DNA from: Draconibacterium halophilum
GTDB taxonomy: Bacteria; Bacteroidota; Bacteroidia; Bacteroidales; Prolixibacteraceae
Direction: 5' to 3'
DNA: 64,000 bases
Assembly (NCBI RefSeq): GCF_010448835.1
Contig: NZ_CP048409.1
Span: forward strand, 806,001 to 870,000
Made by a program: the position numbers and the translations under genes. Within the stretch, counting starts at the first letter, position 1. Each line of letters opens with the position of its first letter. The notes beneath the pieces are model-generated. The model saw only the letters and a list, made by a program, of their open reading frames with translations. It searched no databases and was not told the origin of the DNA. This document shows positions 45,294 through 54,123 of the stretch, piece by piece.

Positions 45294-45878
45294 ATGAAAA
45301 CAATTAAATTATTATCTACAGTATTGGCAGTAGCAATTGTAGCAATTGCAACAGCCGTTGAGAAGCCCAAAATGAATTTAGTTCCTTTGTCAGCCGACAG
45401 AGCGGTAATTACAATTCAGAATGAAAACGCATCTTTGTTCGAGTTGAGCATTCATGCAGAGAATGGAGAGTTGGTGTACTACAAACAAACAACAAAGCCA
45501 TTAAATTCGTATCAAAAGATTTATGATTTTGCAAATCTTGAAAACGGAAATTACACAATGGACGTTCGGGTAAACGACACACGTATCCTGAAAGATTTCG
45601 AAGTTGCATCAAAAGGTATTTTTGTAGGAGAATCAAAATTAAGAATTGATCCTTACTTTGCATTTGCTGGTGATGTGTTAAAACTTACTTATTTGAACTT
45701 TGATCAGGAGTCGCTTAGTTTGAATATTTATGATGAAAATGGTTTGGTTTACGAATCAAAGCTAGGAAAAGACTTCAATGTTGCTGCGGGTTATGATCTT
45801 TCTTCGTTGAGAGAAGGAGAATACGAAGTTGTTTTGAGTTCATTGAATAATGATTTTTCATTTAGTTTAGTTAAATAG
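45294..45878 (+). CDS. DUF3244-like secreted protein, copy 2
   Basis: Exported protein of 194 residues, paralogue of copy 1. The stretch from VASKGIFVGESKLRIDPYF through LTYLNFDQESL is identical in both, while the first domain has diverged (for example SIHAENGELVYYKQTTKP). The signal peptide is MKTIKLLSTVLAVAIVAIATA. Followed by its own terminator. Duplication of gene and control region suggests selection for dosage or for two variants. Confidence 0.78.
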   Translation: MKTIKLLSTVLAVAIVAIATAVEKPKMNLVPLSADRAVITIQNENASLFELSIHAENGELVYYKQTTKPLNSYQKIYDFANLENGNYTMDVRVNDTRILKDFEVASKGIFVGESKLRIDPYFAFAGDVLKLTYLNFDQESLSLNIYDENGLVYESKLGKDFNVAAGYDLSSLREGEYEVVLSSLNNDFSFSLVK

Positions 45879-45903
45879 AATAGAAAATGTTATTAATTTA
45901 GAT

Positions 45904-45937
45904 AAGGCTGTCAGAAATTCACTGATAGCCTTTTTTC
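45904..45937 (+). terminator. Terminator of DUF3244-like copy 2
   Basis: AAGGCTGTCAG (45904-45914) pairs with CTGATAGCCTT (45922-45932, one wobble) and is followed by TTTT. It is homologous to the terminator of copy 1. Confidence 0.85.
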
Positions 45938-46108
45938 TGTTTACTACTTTAATTTACCCCAAATTCTATTGTAATTAGCCGGTCGTTTGATTCGGTTTTT
46001 TTTGTGTTTGTCTACCGTAGCTCGTTGTTCGTCGATAAGCTAGTGTAAGGCCGTAACTAAGCTGTTGTTTTTGTGTCTATTATATAGAAAACAATTAAAT
46101 AGAAAGTC

Positions 46109-46690
46109 ATGAAAACAAAAATTTGGACTGTAATAGTCCTGGCATTTTTTGTTGCGGGAGCAGCAAGTGCCACCGAGTTACCAAAAATGAGTGTTGTACA
46201 GGTTAAAGGGAACACAGCAATGCTGGCCTATAGTTCGGCAAAAGAAGCACCTTTGCAAGTAACCCTCACCAATGCCGATGGAGAAGTGCTTTACCACAAT
46301 CAAACCAAACGACAGACAGCGTTTAAAAAAATGTTCGATTTTTCGGAGTTAGGCGATGGTTTGTATTGTTTAAGTGTGAACTACGGCAACGAGAGCATTA
46401 ATCGAATAATGAGCGTTAAAGATGAAAAAATTACGGTGAGTTCTGCCTCGCATTGTTATGAGCCTTATTTTAGGGTAAATGATAAAATGGTGAATGTGTC
46501 GTTCTTAAATACCTGGCAAAAACCAGTGTTTATTAATGTATACCAAAACGGAGAACGTATTAAAGGAGCCAATTTGGGCCGCGATATTAGTATTCACACT
46601 ATGCTGGATTTTGGCCAGTTAAAAAAAGGCACCTACGAGATTGTGTTAACCGACTATGTTAAGCACCATAGTTATACCGTAGCATTATAG
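46109..46690 (+). CDS. DUF3244-like secreted protein, diverged copy 3
   Basis: Exported protein of 193 residues with signal peptide MKTKIWTVIVLAFFVAGAASA. It keeps the layout of the two upstream paralogues: LPKMSVVQVKGNTAMLAY, LTNADGEVLYHNQTKRQTAFKKMFDFSELGDGLYCLSV, ...CYEPYFRVNDKMVNVSFLN, LDFGQLKKGTYEIVLTD. It is much more diverged and lacks their conserved upstream promoter block, so it is the older member of the family. Function unknown. Confidence 0.75.
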   Translation: MKTKIWTVIVLAFFVAGAASATELPKMSVVQVKGNTAMLAYSSAKEAPLQVTLTNADGEVLYHNQTKRQTAFKKMFDFSELGDGLYCLSVNYGNESINRIMSVKDEKITVSSASHCYEPYFRVNDKMVNVSFLNTWQKPVFINVYQNGERIKGANLGRDISIHTMLDFGQLKKGTYEIVLTDYVKHHSYTVAL

Positions 46691-46751
46691 CGGATAGTGT
46701 TTTTAATCTGTAGTTGTTAACTCCCATATTTGCTTTTTTATGAATGCGCAG

Positions 46752-46784
46752 GAAAGCTTTGTAATCTTTTGCAGAGCTTTTTTT
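46752..46784 (+). terminator. Probable terminator after DUF3244-like copy 3
   Basis: AAAGCTTTG and CAGAGCTTT form an imperfect stem over a 10-base loop with a long T run to about 46784. It separates this gene from the transport cluster starting at 46984. Confidence 0.65.
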
Positions 46785-46983
46785 ATGCCTCAATTGCTAT
46801 TAAAGTTTTAGAAAAATTAGCCCTCATGCCTGATAATAAGTAGCATTTTCTGGCTCTTAACGGTGAAAAACAGAAGAAATGATTCAGAGCCTGTAATTAT
46901 AGTAATAAAAGTGCACCAACAATATTAAACGATTTTAAGCTTTGTAAGTCCAAAGCAGTGTTCTCTTAAAATTTTATTGCAAA

Positions 46984-47877
46984 GTGCATATTAAAATAGA
47001 AAATCTAAACAAAATTTACAAGGGAGGTAGTTACGCTGTAAATAACCTGAACCTTGAAATTCCAAATGGTATGTTTGGCCTTTTAGGTCCAAACGGGGCT
47101 GGAAAATCAACCCTGATGCGTATTTTGGTAACCCTGATGAAACCATCAAGCGGGAAAGTATATTTTAACGATTACGAACTTTCGAAACATCGTAGACAAA
47201 TTCGCTCAATGTTAGGTTATTTGCCCCAGGATTTTAGTTTCTTCTCGAAGTTGAAAACATCGGAGTTTCTTGATTATACTGCTCGTTTAGCAGGAATGAG
47301 AAGTGGCGCAGCCCGCAGGACTGCCGTTGACCAAATGCTTGAAGAAGTAGGTTTGTTTGAAGTGCGCGACAGAAATGCAAATAAACTTTCAGGAGGTATG
47401 AAACGGCGATTGGGCATTGCACAGGCGCTGATAAACGATCCGCAGATTATTATTGTTGATGAGCCAACTACGGGCCTCGACCCGGAAGAGCGAATTCGAT
47501 TTCGGAACCTTCTCTCAACCATTAGTACCCGCGATGTAATTATTATCTTATCGACACACATTGTTGGCGATATTTCAAGTACATGCGATAACATGGCCTT
47601 GCTAAATGAGGGGAAGCTGGCTTTTTCAGGATCGCCCGAGCAGTTGGTAAAACAAGCCGAAGGACATGTTTGGCTAATTGAAGCTACTGAAAAAGAATAT
47701 CACGAGATAAATGAAAAATACCCTGTAATTTCTACCATTCCTATTGACGGAGGTTGGGAAGTACAAGTTGTTGCCAATGAAATTAACGGTTTCCAGTGCA
47801 CACCTATGGAGCCGAATTTGGAGCACGCTTATGTGCACTTTATGGAAAACAAACTAAACCAATGGTCTAACGCTTAA
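46984..47877 (+). CDS. ABC transporter ATPase, first gene of the transport cluster
   Basis: Cytoplasmic ATPase of 297 residues, start GTG 46984. Walker A GPNGAGKST (about 35-43), Q-loop YLPQ, signature LSGGMKRR (about 135), Walker B IIIVDEPTTGLDP, H-loop STH. After residue 215 it carries a C-terminal extra domain (VWLIEATEKEYHEINEKYP ... NLEHAYVHFM). The same domain order and several identical blocks (GMFGLLGPNGAGKST, ERIRFRNLL) occur in the ATPase fused to the RND protein at 57376, so the two are paralogues. It sits 10 bases before the large permease, which it presumably drives. Confidence 0.92.
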   Translation: MHIKIENLNKIYKGGSYAVNNLNLEIPNGMFGLLGPNGAGKSTLMRILVTLMKPSSGKVYFNDYELSKHRRQIRSMLGYLPQDFSFFSKLKTSEFLDYTARLAGMRSGAARRTAVDQMLEEVGLFEVRDRNANKLSGGMKRRLGIAQALINDPQIIIVDEPTTGLDPEERIRFRNLLSTISTRDVIIILSTHIVGDISSTCDNMALLNEGKLAFSGSPEQLVKQAEGHVWLIEATEKEYHEINEKYPVISTIPIDGGWEVQVVANEINGFQCTPMEPNLEHAYVHFMENKLNQWSNA

Positions 47878-47887
47878 ACCTGGAAGA

Positions 47888-50800
47888 ATGATTTCGTTAC
47901 ATAACATATTTTCAATAGCAAAATACGAGCGGAAAACACTTTTTCGCAGTTGGTTTTTTCGCATATTCAGTATTCTTTCGTTGCTGGTATTGTTCGGAAT
48001 AAACTTCGGAATGGTGATTGAAGGCGGTGGCGGCGAAAGTTGGGCTATCCGTGCCATTCCCAGTGCTATTCCTTATTTTAATTTGCTGATATTAAATGTG
48101 GCCCAGGCAGTAATTGCTGTATTTCTGGCCTCCGACTTTTTAAAACGCGACAAAAAATTAGATACAACCGAAGTTATTTACATGCGATCGATGACCAATG
48201 GCGAATACGTTATCGGGAAAACACTTGGTAACATGCAGGTGTTTATGATCCTTAATGTTGCTGTGGTTATTCTTGCCCTGATTTTTAACGCACTCGCAAA
48301 AAGTACTCCCATCGATTGGGTTTCGTACGGCGTGTATTTAGTACTGATAAGTATTCCAACCCTTGTTTTTATAATGGGCTTGTCGTTTTTACTGATGAGT
48401 GTAATTCGTAACCAGGCCATTACCTTTGTGTTGGTGCTTGGTTATATCGGTATCACGCTTTTTCTGTTACAGGCAAAATATTATTATATATTCGATTACA
48501 TGGCTTTTAGCATCCCAATGCTAAGTTCCGATATTGTCGGATTTGGTAATCTCGGTGTTATTCTCATTCACCGTGGAATATATTTCGGATTGGGCTCAGG
48601 ATTTATTTTTCTTACCATATTCTTACTGAAACGTTTGCCGCAATCGGTACCGATGACCTTTATATCACTTCTCTTTAGTCTTGTATTTATTGGAGGGGCG
48701 GGATATTTGGCGTTTAACCATATTAATAGTTTCAAAAAAACGGAAGCCTTACGAACTGAGATCATTGATTTGAATAATCAGTATGTCAGCGAACCGTTGG
48801 CCGATGTAATTTCGCATGATATTGTAATCGATCATAAAGGCGAATCGTTAAATGTACAGTCGACAATGATGCTGAAAAATAATTTGCAGCAACCCTTGTC
48901 TAAACTAATTTTTAGTTTGAATGCCGGCCTGGAAGTTAGCAATCTGACCGTAAATGGAAAGACTACTTCATTTGTACGCAACAAACATTTGGTAGTAATT
49001 TCCGATCAGTTTAGTTTGCAACCCGGCGATAGTACAAAAGTGGAATTTTATTACAATGGAACCATCGACGAAGCTTATTGCTACCTTGATATTGAGGAAG
49101 AGAAAAGACAAGAGAAATACGGACAATTCGTGCTAAATGTTGATAAACGTTATGCTTTTGTAACGCCGGAATATGTGTTGCTTACCCGCGAGGCAAACTG
49201 GTATCCAAAAGTTGGTGTTACTTACAGCTCGGAAGATGTGAGCTGGTATAAACCTGAATTTGTAGATTACACGTTAACGGTGAATACAGCAGAAGGATTA
49301 CAAGCTGTTTCGGAAGGTGTGATGACCGAAGCTGCAGCTGGTGAATTTCATTTTGAACCCAAAACACCATTAACACAACTTTCTTTGGCAATTGGCAGGT
49401 ATGAGTATAAAAGTTTAGCGCATAATGATTTCGAGTTTGGAGTGTGGCTTATTGAAGGACACGACCAATTCAGCGATGCTTTTCCAGAGTCGAAAGATAC
49501 GTTGGCTTCTGTAATTTCCGAACGTTTCGAGGATTTCAAACGTGGTTATAACCTTGAATACAATTCTGATCATTTGGCACTGGTTGAAGTTCCGGCGCAG
49601 TTTAAAACCTACGATCGTATGTGGACATCGGTGCAGGAAGTTATTCAGCCCGGGCAGGTTTTAATTCAGGAAAAAGGTTACATGTTTCGCGAAGCTGATT
49701 TTGAAAAGCAAAAAGAACGAATGGGCCGTTGGAGAGGTCGTGGCGGAGGTGCCGATATGACTGACGAAGACAAAGAGTTGAGGGTGCTTGGGCAGTTTCT
49801 GGAGAAATTTACTGAAGAAAATGAAACTGACCGCCAATGGTCGCGTGGCGAGATGACTATGGAACAATTGCCAAACCCCTATTTTATCTTTCCATGGTTG
49901 TATAACTTTCAAAACAATATTCAATCGGATAAGTGGCCGATAACAAACCGTGTTTTTGAGGCTTACTTAAAGAGCCAGTCAACCGATATGCGATCGCTCT
50001 TTATGAGTAGCATGAATGGTGAAAGTCCGGAGATCGTTGCAAACATTGCTTTGCAGGACTATTCTTTCCAGGAAATCCTTGCTGATCCGGATCAAAATGA
50101 AATAGTAAAAGACGTAATAAAATTGAAAGGCGATGTACTGTTCTCCACCATAAAACTGGAAGCCGGCGAAGAAGATTTTGAAGATTTTCTGCGCTCGATA
50201 CTGGAAAAGTACAAGTATCAGAATATATCGTTCGAGGAATTTGATGAAGAGATAAAAGCCAAGTTTGGAATTGAACTTGAACCGATGATGAACAGCTGGT
50301 TTAAAGCCAAAGCATTACCCGGTTATCTTGTTTCGCCAATAAAAGGAATAAAAGTAAAATCGGGAGATGCGATGAAAACCATGATCTCGTTGAAAGTTAC
50401 TAATTTCTCAGATATTGACGGCTTGGTGAAACTTACCTTCCGACTTCCGGGCGGTGGCGGTGGTGGTCGCGGTCCGGGAATGGGATCGGAAGATACAGTA
50501 GATAAATTGATTGAACTAACAGCTCATCAAACCAAGGAATTGAGTTATTTGTTTGATGGTGCACCAAGAATGGTGATCTTCAATTCGATGACATCGAAAA
50601 ATATTCCGCAAACCTACATGGAGTTTTTCCGCGATGTGGAAGAAGACCTGAAGGCAAGACCGTGGGAAGGAGAACGGATTAGTTCAACGCCGGTACAAAC
50701 AAAACTACCGAATGAAACAATCGTTGATAACGAGGATCCCGGTTTTGAAGTAACTGAAAACCACCAGGTAAGTTTACTCGAAAAACTGATAGTAAAAGAA

Positions 50801-51229
50801 GAAGAGACAAAACAAAAATATGCAAGTATTAACCGGTGGAGACCACCAATTAGCTGGACAGCAACTACAAGCGACGAGTTTTATGGCGAGTACGTTCGTT
50901 CTGCTTATTACATTAAAGGCGGAAATGGCGAGCAGGTTGCCCGTTGGAATGTTCCGGTGAAAGAGCCCGGGTATTACGAAGTATATTACCACTTTTATAA
51001 AGGGCGCGGATTTGGTAGAAACCGGGGAGAGGAAAAAGGAAGTTTAAACTTCATTATTCACGCCGACGACGGAGAAGAAGAAGCTTTCCTTGATTCGCAA
51101 AGTGCCGAAACCGGATGGGTACACTTAGGCTCTTTCTATTTCTCGTCAGAAAAAGCGGTTATAGAGTTAACAGATAAAACCGATTTACGGATGATATATG
51201 CCGATGCGGTAAAAATTGTGGAATTATAA
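47888..51229 (+). CDS. Large ABC permease with peptidase-M1-like and golvesin-like domains
   Basis: Protein of 1113 residues. An N-terminal ABC-2-type membrane region (about 20-290, six helices) is followed by a long extracytoplasmic part. That part resembles the fold of M1 aminopeptidases (YNSDHLALVEVPAQFKTYDRMWTSVQEVIQPGQVLIQEKG) but has no HExxH zinc motif, so it is probably not catalytic. A Gly-rich linker (LPGGGGGGRGPG) and a C-terminal beta-sandwich (about 979-1113: EPGYYEVYYHFYK ... WVHLGSFYF ... ADAVKIVEL) like the golvesin/xanthan-lyase C-terminal domain follow. Large ABC permeases with M1-like parts occur in Bacteroidota; the golvesin-like end suggests binding of a surface polymer or glycan. 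Confidence 0.8.
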   Translation: MISLHNIFSIAKYERKTLFRSWFFRIFSILSLLVLFGINFGMVIEGGGGESWAIRAIPSAIPYFNLLILNVAQAVIAVFLASDFLKRDKKLDTTEVIYMRSMTNGEYVIGKTLGNMQVFMILNVAVVILALIFNALAKSTPIDWVSYGVYLVLISIPTLVFIMGLSFLLMSVIRNQAITFVLVLGYIGITLFLLQAKYYYIFDYMAFSIPMLSSDIVGFGNLGVILIHRGIYFGLGSGFIFLTIFLLKRLPQSVPMTFISLLFSLVFIGGAGYLAFNHINSFKKTEALRTEIIDLNNQYVSEPLADVISHDIVIDHKGESLNVQSTMMLKNNLQQPLSKLIFSLNAGLEVSNLTVNGKTTSFVRNKHLVVISDQFSLQPGDSTKVEFYYNGTIDEAYCYLDIEEEKRQEKYGQFVLNVDKRYAFVTPEYVLLTREANWYPKVGVTYSSEDVSWYKPEFVDYTLTVNTAEGLQAVSEGVMTEAAAGEFHFEPKTPLTQLSLAIGRYEYKSLAHNDFEFGVWLIEGHDQFSDAFPESKDTLASVISERFEDFKRGYNLEYNSDHLALVEVPAQFKTYDRMWTSVQEVIQPGQVLIQEKGYMFREADFEKQKERMGRWRGRGGGADMTDEDKELRVLGQFLEKFTEENETDRQWSRGEMTMEQLPNPYFIFPWLYNFQNNIQSDKWPITNRVFEAYLKSQSTDMRSLFMSSMNGESPEIVANIALQDYSFQEILADPDQNEIVKDVIKLKGDVLFSTIKLEAGEEDFEDFLRSILEKYKYQNISFEEFDEEIKAKFGIELEPMMNSWFKAKALPGYLVSPIKGIKVKSGDAMKTMISLKVTNFSDIDGLVKLTFRLPGGGGGGRGPGMGSEDTVDKLIELTAHQTKELSYLFDGAPRMVIFNSMTSKNIPQTYMEFFRDVEEDLKARPWEGERISSTPVQTKLPNETIVDNEDPGFEVTENHQVSLLEKLIVKEEETKQKYASINRWRPPISWTATTSDEFYGEYVRSAYYIKGGNGEQVARWNVPVKEPGYYEVYYHFYKGRGFGRNRGEEKGSLNFIIHADDGEEEAFLDSQSAETGWVHLGSFYFSSEKAVIELTDKTDLRMIYADAVKIVEL

Positions 51230-51258
51230 AAAATAAATCAACATACGTGATGAAACGA

Positions 51259-51276
51259 GTCCCGAAAAGTCGGGAC
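51259..51276. repeat. Intercistronic hairpin before the tolC-type gene
   Basis: GTCCCGA and TCGGGAC pair over AAAG, inside the context ACGAGTCCCGA-N4-TCGGGACGAGT. Almost the same sequence recurs after the next gene at 52827-52843. It may be an RNA-processing or stability element. Confidence 0.5.
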
Positions 51277-51318
51277 GAGTTCCATCTTATCCCTTGATGA
51301 ATTAACAATTTTAATAAG

Positions 51319-52815
51319 ATGAAAACAAAAATCAAACTTATGCAAAAGCTCGCAATTGCCATTGTATTGCTGGCCTCTGTAACTTTTGCTGTTCAGGCAC
51401 AAGAGGCCTTAACCCTTCAAAGGGCTTTAAGTATAGCCGAAACGGGAAGCCCCGATTTGAAGCTGTCGTTATTAAATCTTGAACGTTACCAGAAAAACCT
51501 GGAGGCACAACGAGCTGCACTAAAATCTCGTTTTTCGCTTCAGGTTGATCCTGTAAATTACAGCAAACAACGACGTTTCGATAATCGTGTTTCAGAGTGG
51601 TACACCAACGAAAACTTCGAATCAAGAACGCTGTTTACCGTTGCCCAGCCAATATTAATAACCGATGGTACCGTTTCGCTTACCAACGAGTTTGGCTGGT
51701 CGAGTAATAATTCTACATCGTCCTTTACGGAAAGTGAGGTATTTTTTAATAACCTGTATTTAAACCTGAATCAGCCATTATTTACTTATAATACCCTGAA
51801 GCTGGAATTAAAAGAATTGGAGCTGAACTTTGAAAATGCAAGGATAAGTTACGCGATGCAGTACTTAAACCTCGAACGAAATGTTACCGAGTTTTTCTAC
51901 AACGTGTACATGGCACAAATGAACCTGAACATTGCAAAAGACGAGCTGGCCAATACACAAAATAGTTATGATATTATAAAGAATAAAGTTGAAGCCGGAT
52001 TAGCTGCAAAAGAAGAAGAATACCAGGCTGAGCTGAACCTGGCAACGGCAAAATCGACCTTGCAAAACAGCGAAGTTAGTTTTGAAAATGCCAAAGATCA
52101 GTTGAAATTATACCTCGGAATGGATCTTTTTGAAGACATAATGATTTTGGCCGATGTAAGCGTTAACCCGGTTCCCGTTAATTTGGATAAAGCCATTGAA
52201 AACGGTTTGGAATCGAGGATGGAGCTACGTCAGCGCGAAATTGATGTGGAAACCAGTCAGTTCGATCTTATTCGAACCAAAGCACAGAACGAATTCAGAG
52301 GAGATATGAACCTCAGATTTGGTATCACGGGCGATAACAAAGATTTAGGTAACATTTACCAAAATCCAACAAAAAGCCCGTCAGTAGGAATCAGTTTTAA
52401 TATTCCGATTTTCGATTGGGGCGAGCGTAAAGCACGAATTGCTGCAGCCGAAGCAGCCATCGAATCGCAGGAGCTGAACCTGAATGAGGAGAAAAAACAA
52501 ATTGTTGTTGATATTCGCCAGGTTTACCGTAATATTCTAAACCAGTTGAACCAGATTGAACTGGCAAAACAAAACCAGCGGAACGCTGAGTTGACCTACG
52601 AAATTAACCTCGAACGTTACGAAAATGGAGACCTGACAGGTATGGATCTTAACCTGTATCAGAATCAGCTTTCATCGCAGAAAGTAGCATTGAGCCAGGC
52701 ACTTATAAATTACAAAATCGAATTATTAAACCTTAAAATACAATCGTTGTACGATTTCGAAAAAGACGAAGCTATTATCCCATCGGAATTGTATTTAAAC
52801 GAAGATCAAGAATAA
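51319..52815 (+). CDS. TolC-family outer-membrane efflux protein
   Basis: Outer-membrane channel of 498 residues. Signal peptide (LAIAIVLLASVTFAVQAQ), then two outer-membrane efflux protein repeats (PF02321), each with long coiled helices: LNLERNVTEFFYNVYMAQMNLNIAKDELANTQ and EKKQIVVDIRQVYRNILNQLNQIELAKQNQRNAEL. An ATG at 51340 is an alternative start. It supplies the exit duct for the RND pumps and, by position, perhaps for the ABC parts too. Confidence 0.92.
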   Translation: MKTKIKLMQKLAIAIVLLASVTFAVQAQEALTLQRALSIAETGSPDLKLSLLNLERYQKNLEAQRAALKSRFSLQVDPVNYSKQRRFDNRVSEWYTNENFESRTLFTVAQPILITDGTVSLTNEFGWSSNNSTSSFTESEVFFNNLYLNLNQPLFTYNTLKLELKELELNFENARISYAMQYLNLERNVTEFFYNVYMAQMNLNIAKDELANTQNSYDIIKNKVEAGLAAKEEEYQAELNLATAKSTLQNSEVSFENAKDQLKLYLGMDLFEDIMILADVSVNPVPVNLDKAIENGLESRMELRQREIDVETSQFDLIRTKAQNEFRGDMNLRFGITGDNKDLGNIYQNPTKSPSVGISFNIPIFDWGERKARIAAAEAAIESQELNLNEEKKQIVVDIRQVYRNILNQLNQIELAKQNQRNAELTYEINLERYENGDLTGMDLNLYQNQLSSQKVALSQALINYKIELLNLKIQSLYDFEKDEAIIPSELYLNEDQE

Positions 52816-52826
52816 AACAGAAACGA

Positions 52827-52844
52827 GTCCCGAATAATCGGGGC
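52827..52844. repeat. Intercistronic hairpin after the tolC-type gene
   Basis: GTCCCGA and TCGGGGC pair with one wobble, in the same ACGAGTCCCGA context as 51259-51276. Both gaps around the tolC-type gene carry this element. Confidence 0.5.
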
Positions 52845-52900
52845 GAGTTCATAGGATACCAAAAAACAAACAATTTTAATCAGATGAAAATCATACTAAA

Positions 52901-53958
52901 ATGAAGCATATAAAATTACTTATCCTGTTAGGTGTTGTTGTTGCCGCCATTTCGTGTAACAACCAAACCAGTTCTGAATCAACCGAGTTAGCTGTTCCCG
53001 TTTCTGTTGAAAACATTAAACTCAAAAGTATTCAGCAATTTGTAAGTACTACCGGTACTGCAAAATCAGTTTACGAAACTGAATTGAGTTCCGAGATTGA
53101 AGGAAATTACATTCTGCAAACCAATCCCAGAACCGGGCGCAAATTTCAGTTGGGCGATCGCGTTGCCAAAGGTCAGGTTATTGTAAAGTTGGAAAATGCA
53201 GAATACCTGAATGGGCTGAATATCGAATCAATAAAATTAAATCTCGAGATTTCGGAGCAGGAATACGAAAAACAAAAATCATTGTACGAAAAAGGTGGTG
53301 TTACCATGCTCGAAATGCGTAACTCCGAGGTGTCGATGATAACAGCCAAGAACAATTACGAAAGTGCTCAGATACAGTTGGCAAAAATGGAGGTTGTAGC
53401 TCCTTTTTCAGGGTTATTGTTGCACTGCCTTATTATACCGAAGGCACTCGTGTTGCCGCCGGCGAAAGTATGGTTAGCCTGATGGATTACAGCAAAATGT
53501 ATGTTGAAATTAATTTGCCTGAAAAAAATATTTCGGAAGTAACAACCGGACAGGAAGTAATGATTACAAACTACACCCTGACTGAAGATACGCTTACCGG
53601 ACGTGTTGCCCAGCTGTCGCCAATTATCAGCGACGAAACACGAACATTTGCGGGAAAATTGGAGATCGATAATCCAGAGTTGAAATTACGTCCGGGAATG
53701 TTTGTAAAAGCAAATATTATTACTGCTCAAAAAGACAGCGCAATTGTTATCCCGAAAGATGTGATTATGACCGGATCGCGCGGGAAATACGTGTTTATTG
53801 TTGGACGTAACAGTGCTGCCAACGATCGGCGTATCACAACGGGAATCGCCAACCAGGATGAAATTGAAGTAACTGATGGATTAAGCCAGAACGACCGTTT
53901 GATTATAAAAGGATTTGAAACACTCCGCGATAATTCAAAAGTTAAAGTGATATTATAA
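52901..53958 (+). CDS. Membrane fusion (HlyD/AcrA-type) lipoprotein (frameshift near 53419-53421)
   Basis: Periplasmic adaptor joining the inner-membrane pumps to the TolC-type channel. About 352 residues once restored. It has a lipobox VAAISC; a lipoyl/barrel-sandwich domain (GNYILQTNPRTGRKFQLGDRVAKGQVIVKLEN); a helical hairpin; and a beta-barrel (MYVEINLPEKNISEVTTGQEV). The frame breaks at GGG near 53419-53421. Adding one G gives APFSGVIVALPYYTEGTRVAAGESMVSLMD, the expected second half of the lipoyl domain. Without repair neither half would be functional. Confidence 0.9.
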
Positions 53959-53972
53959 TAAGGCGGAAGCTG

Positions 53973-54003
53973 GAAGCCGGAAGTCAGAAACACTTCCGGC
54001 TTC
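53973..54003. repeat. 11-base-pair hairpin between the adaptor and RND genes
   Basis: GAAGCCGGAAG (53973-53983) pairs perfectly with CTTCCGGCTTC (53993-54003) over 9 bases. No T run follows, so it is more likely a repeat or RNA-stability element than a terminator. Confidence 0.5.
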
Positions 54004-54123
54004 GTGCTTCGTGCTTCTAACAATATATTATGAAACAACCATAACCAATTTATGCCACAAACGTGCATAATTAAGATTATGGGAGTTCCATCTAATACAT
54101 CTGAAACTAATAATTATAATTAG

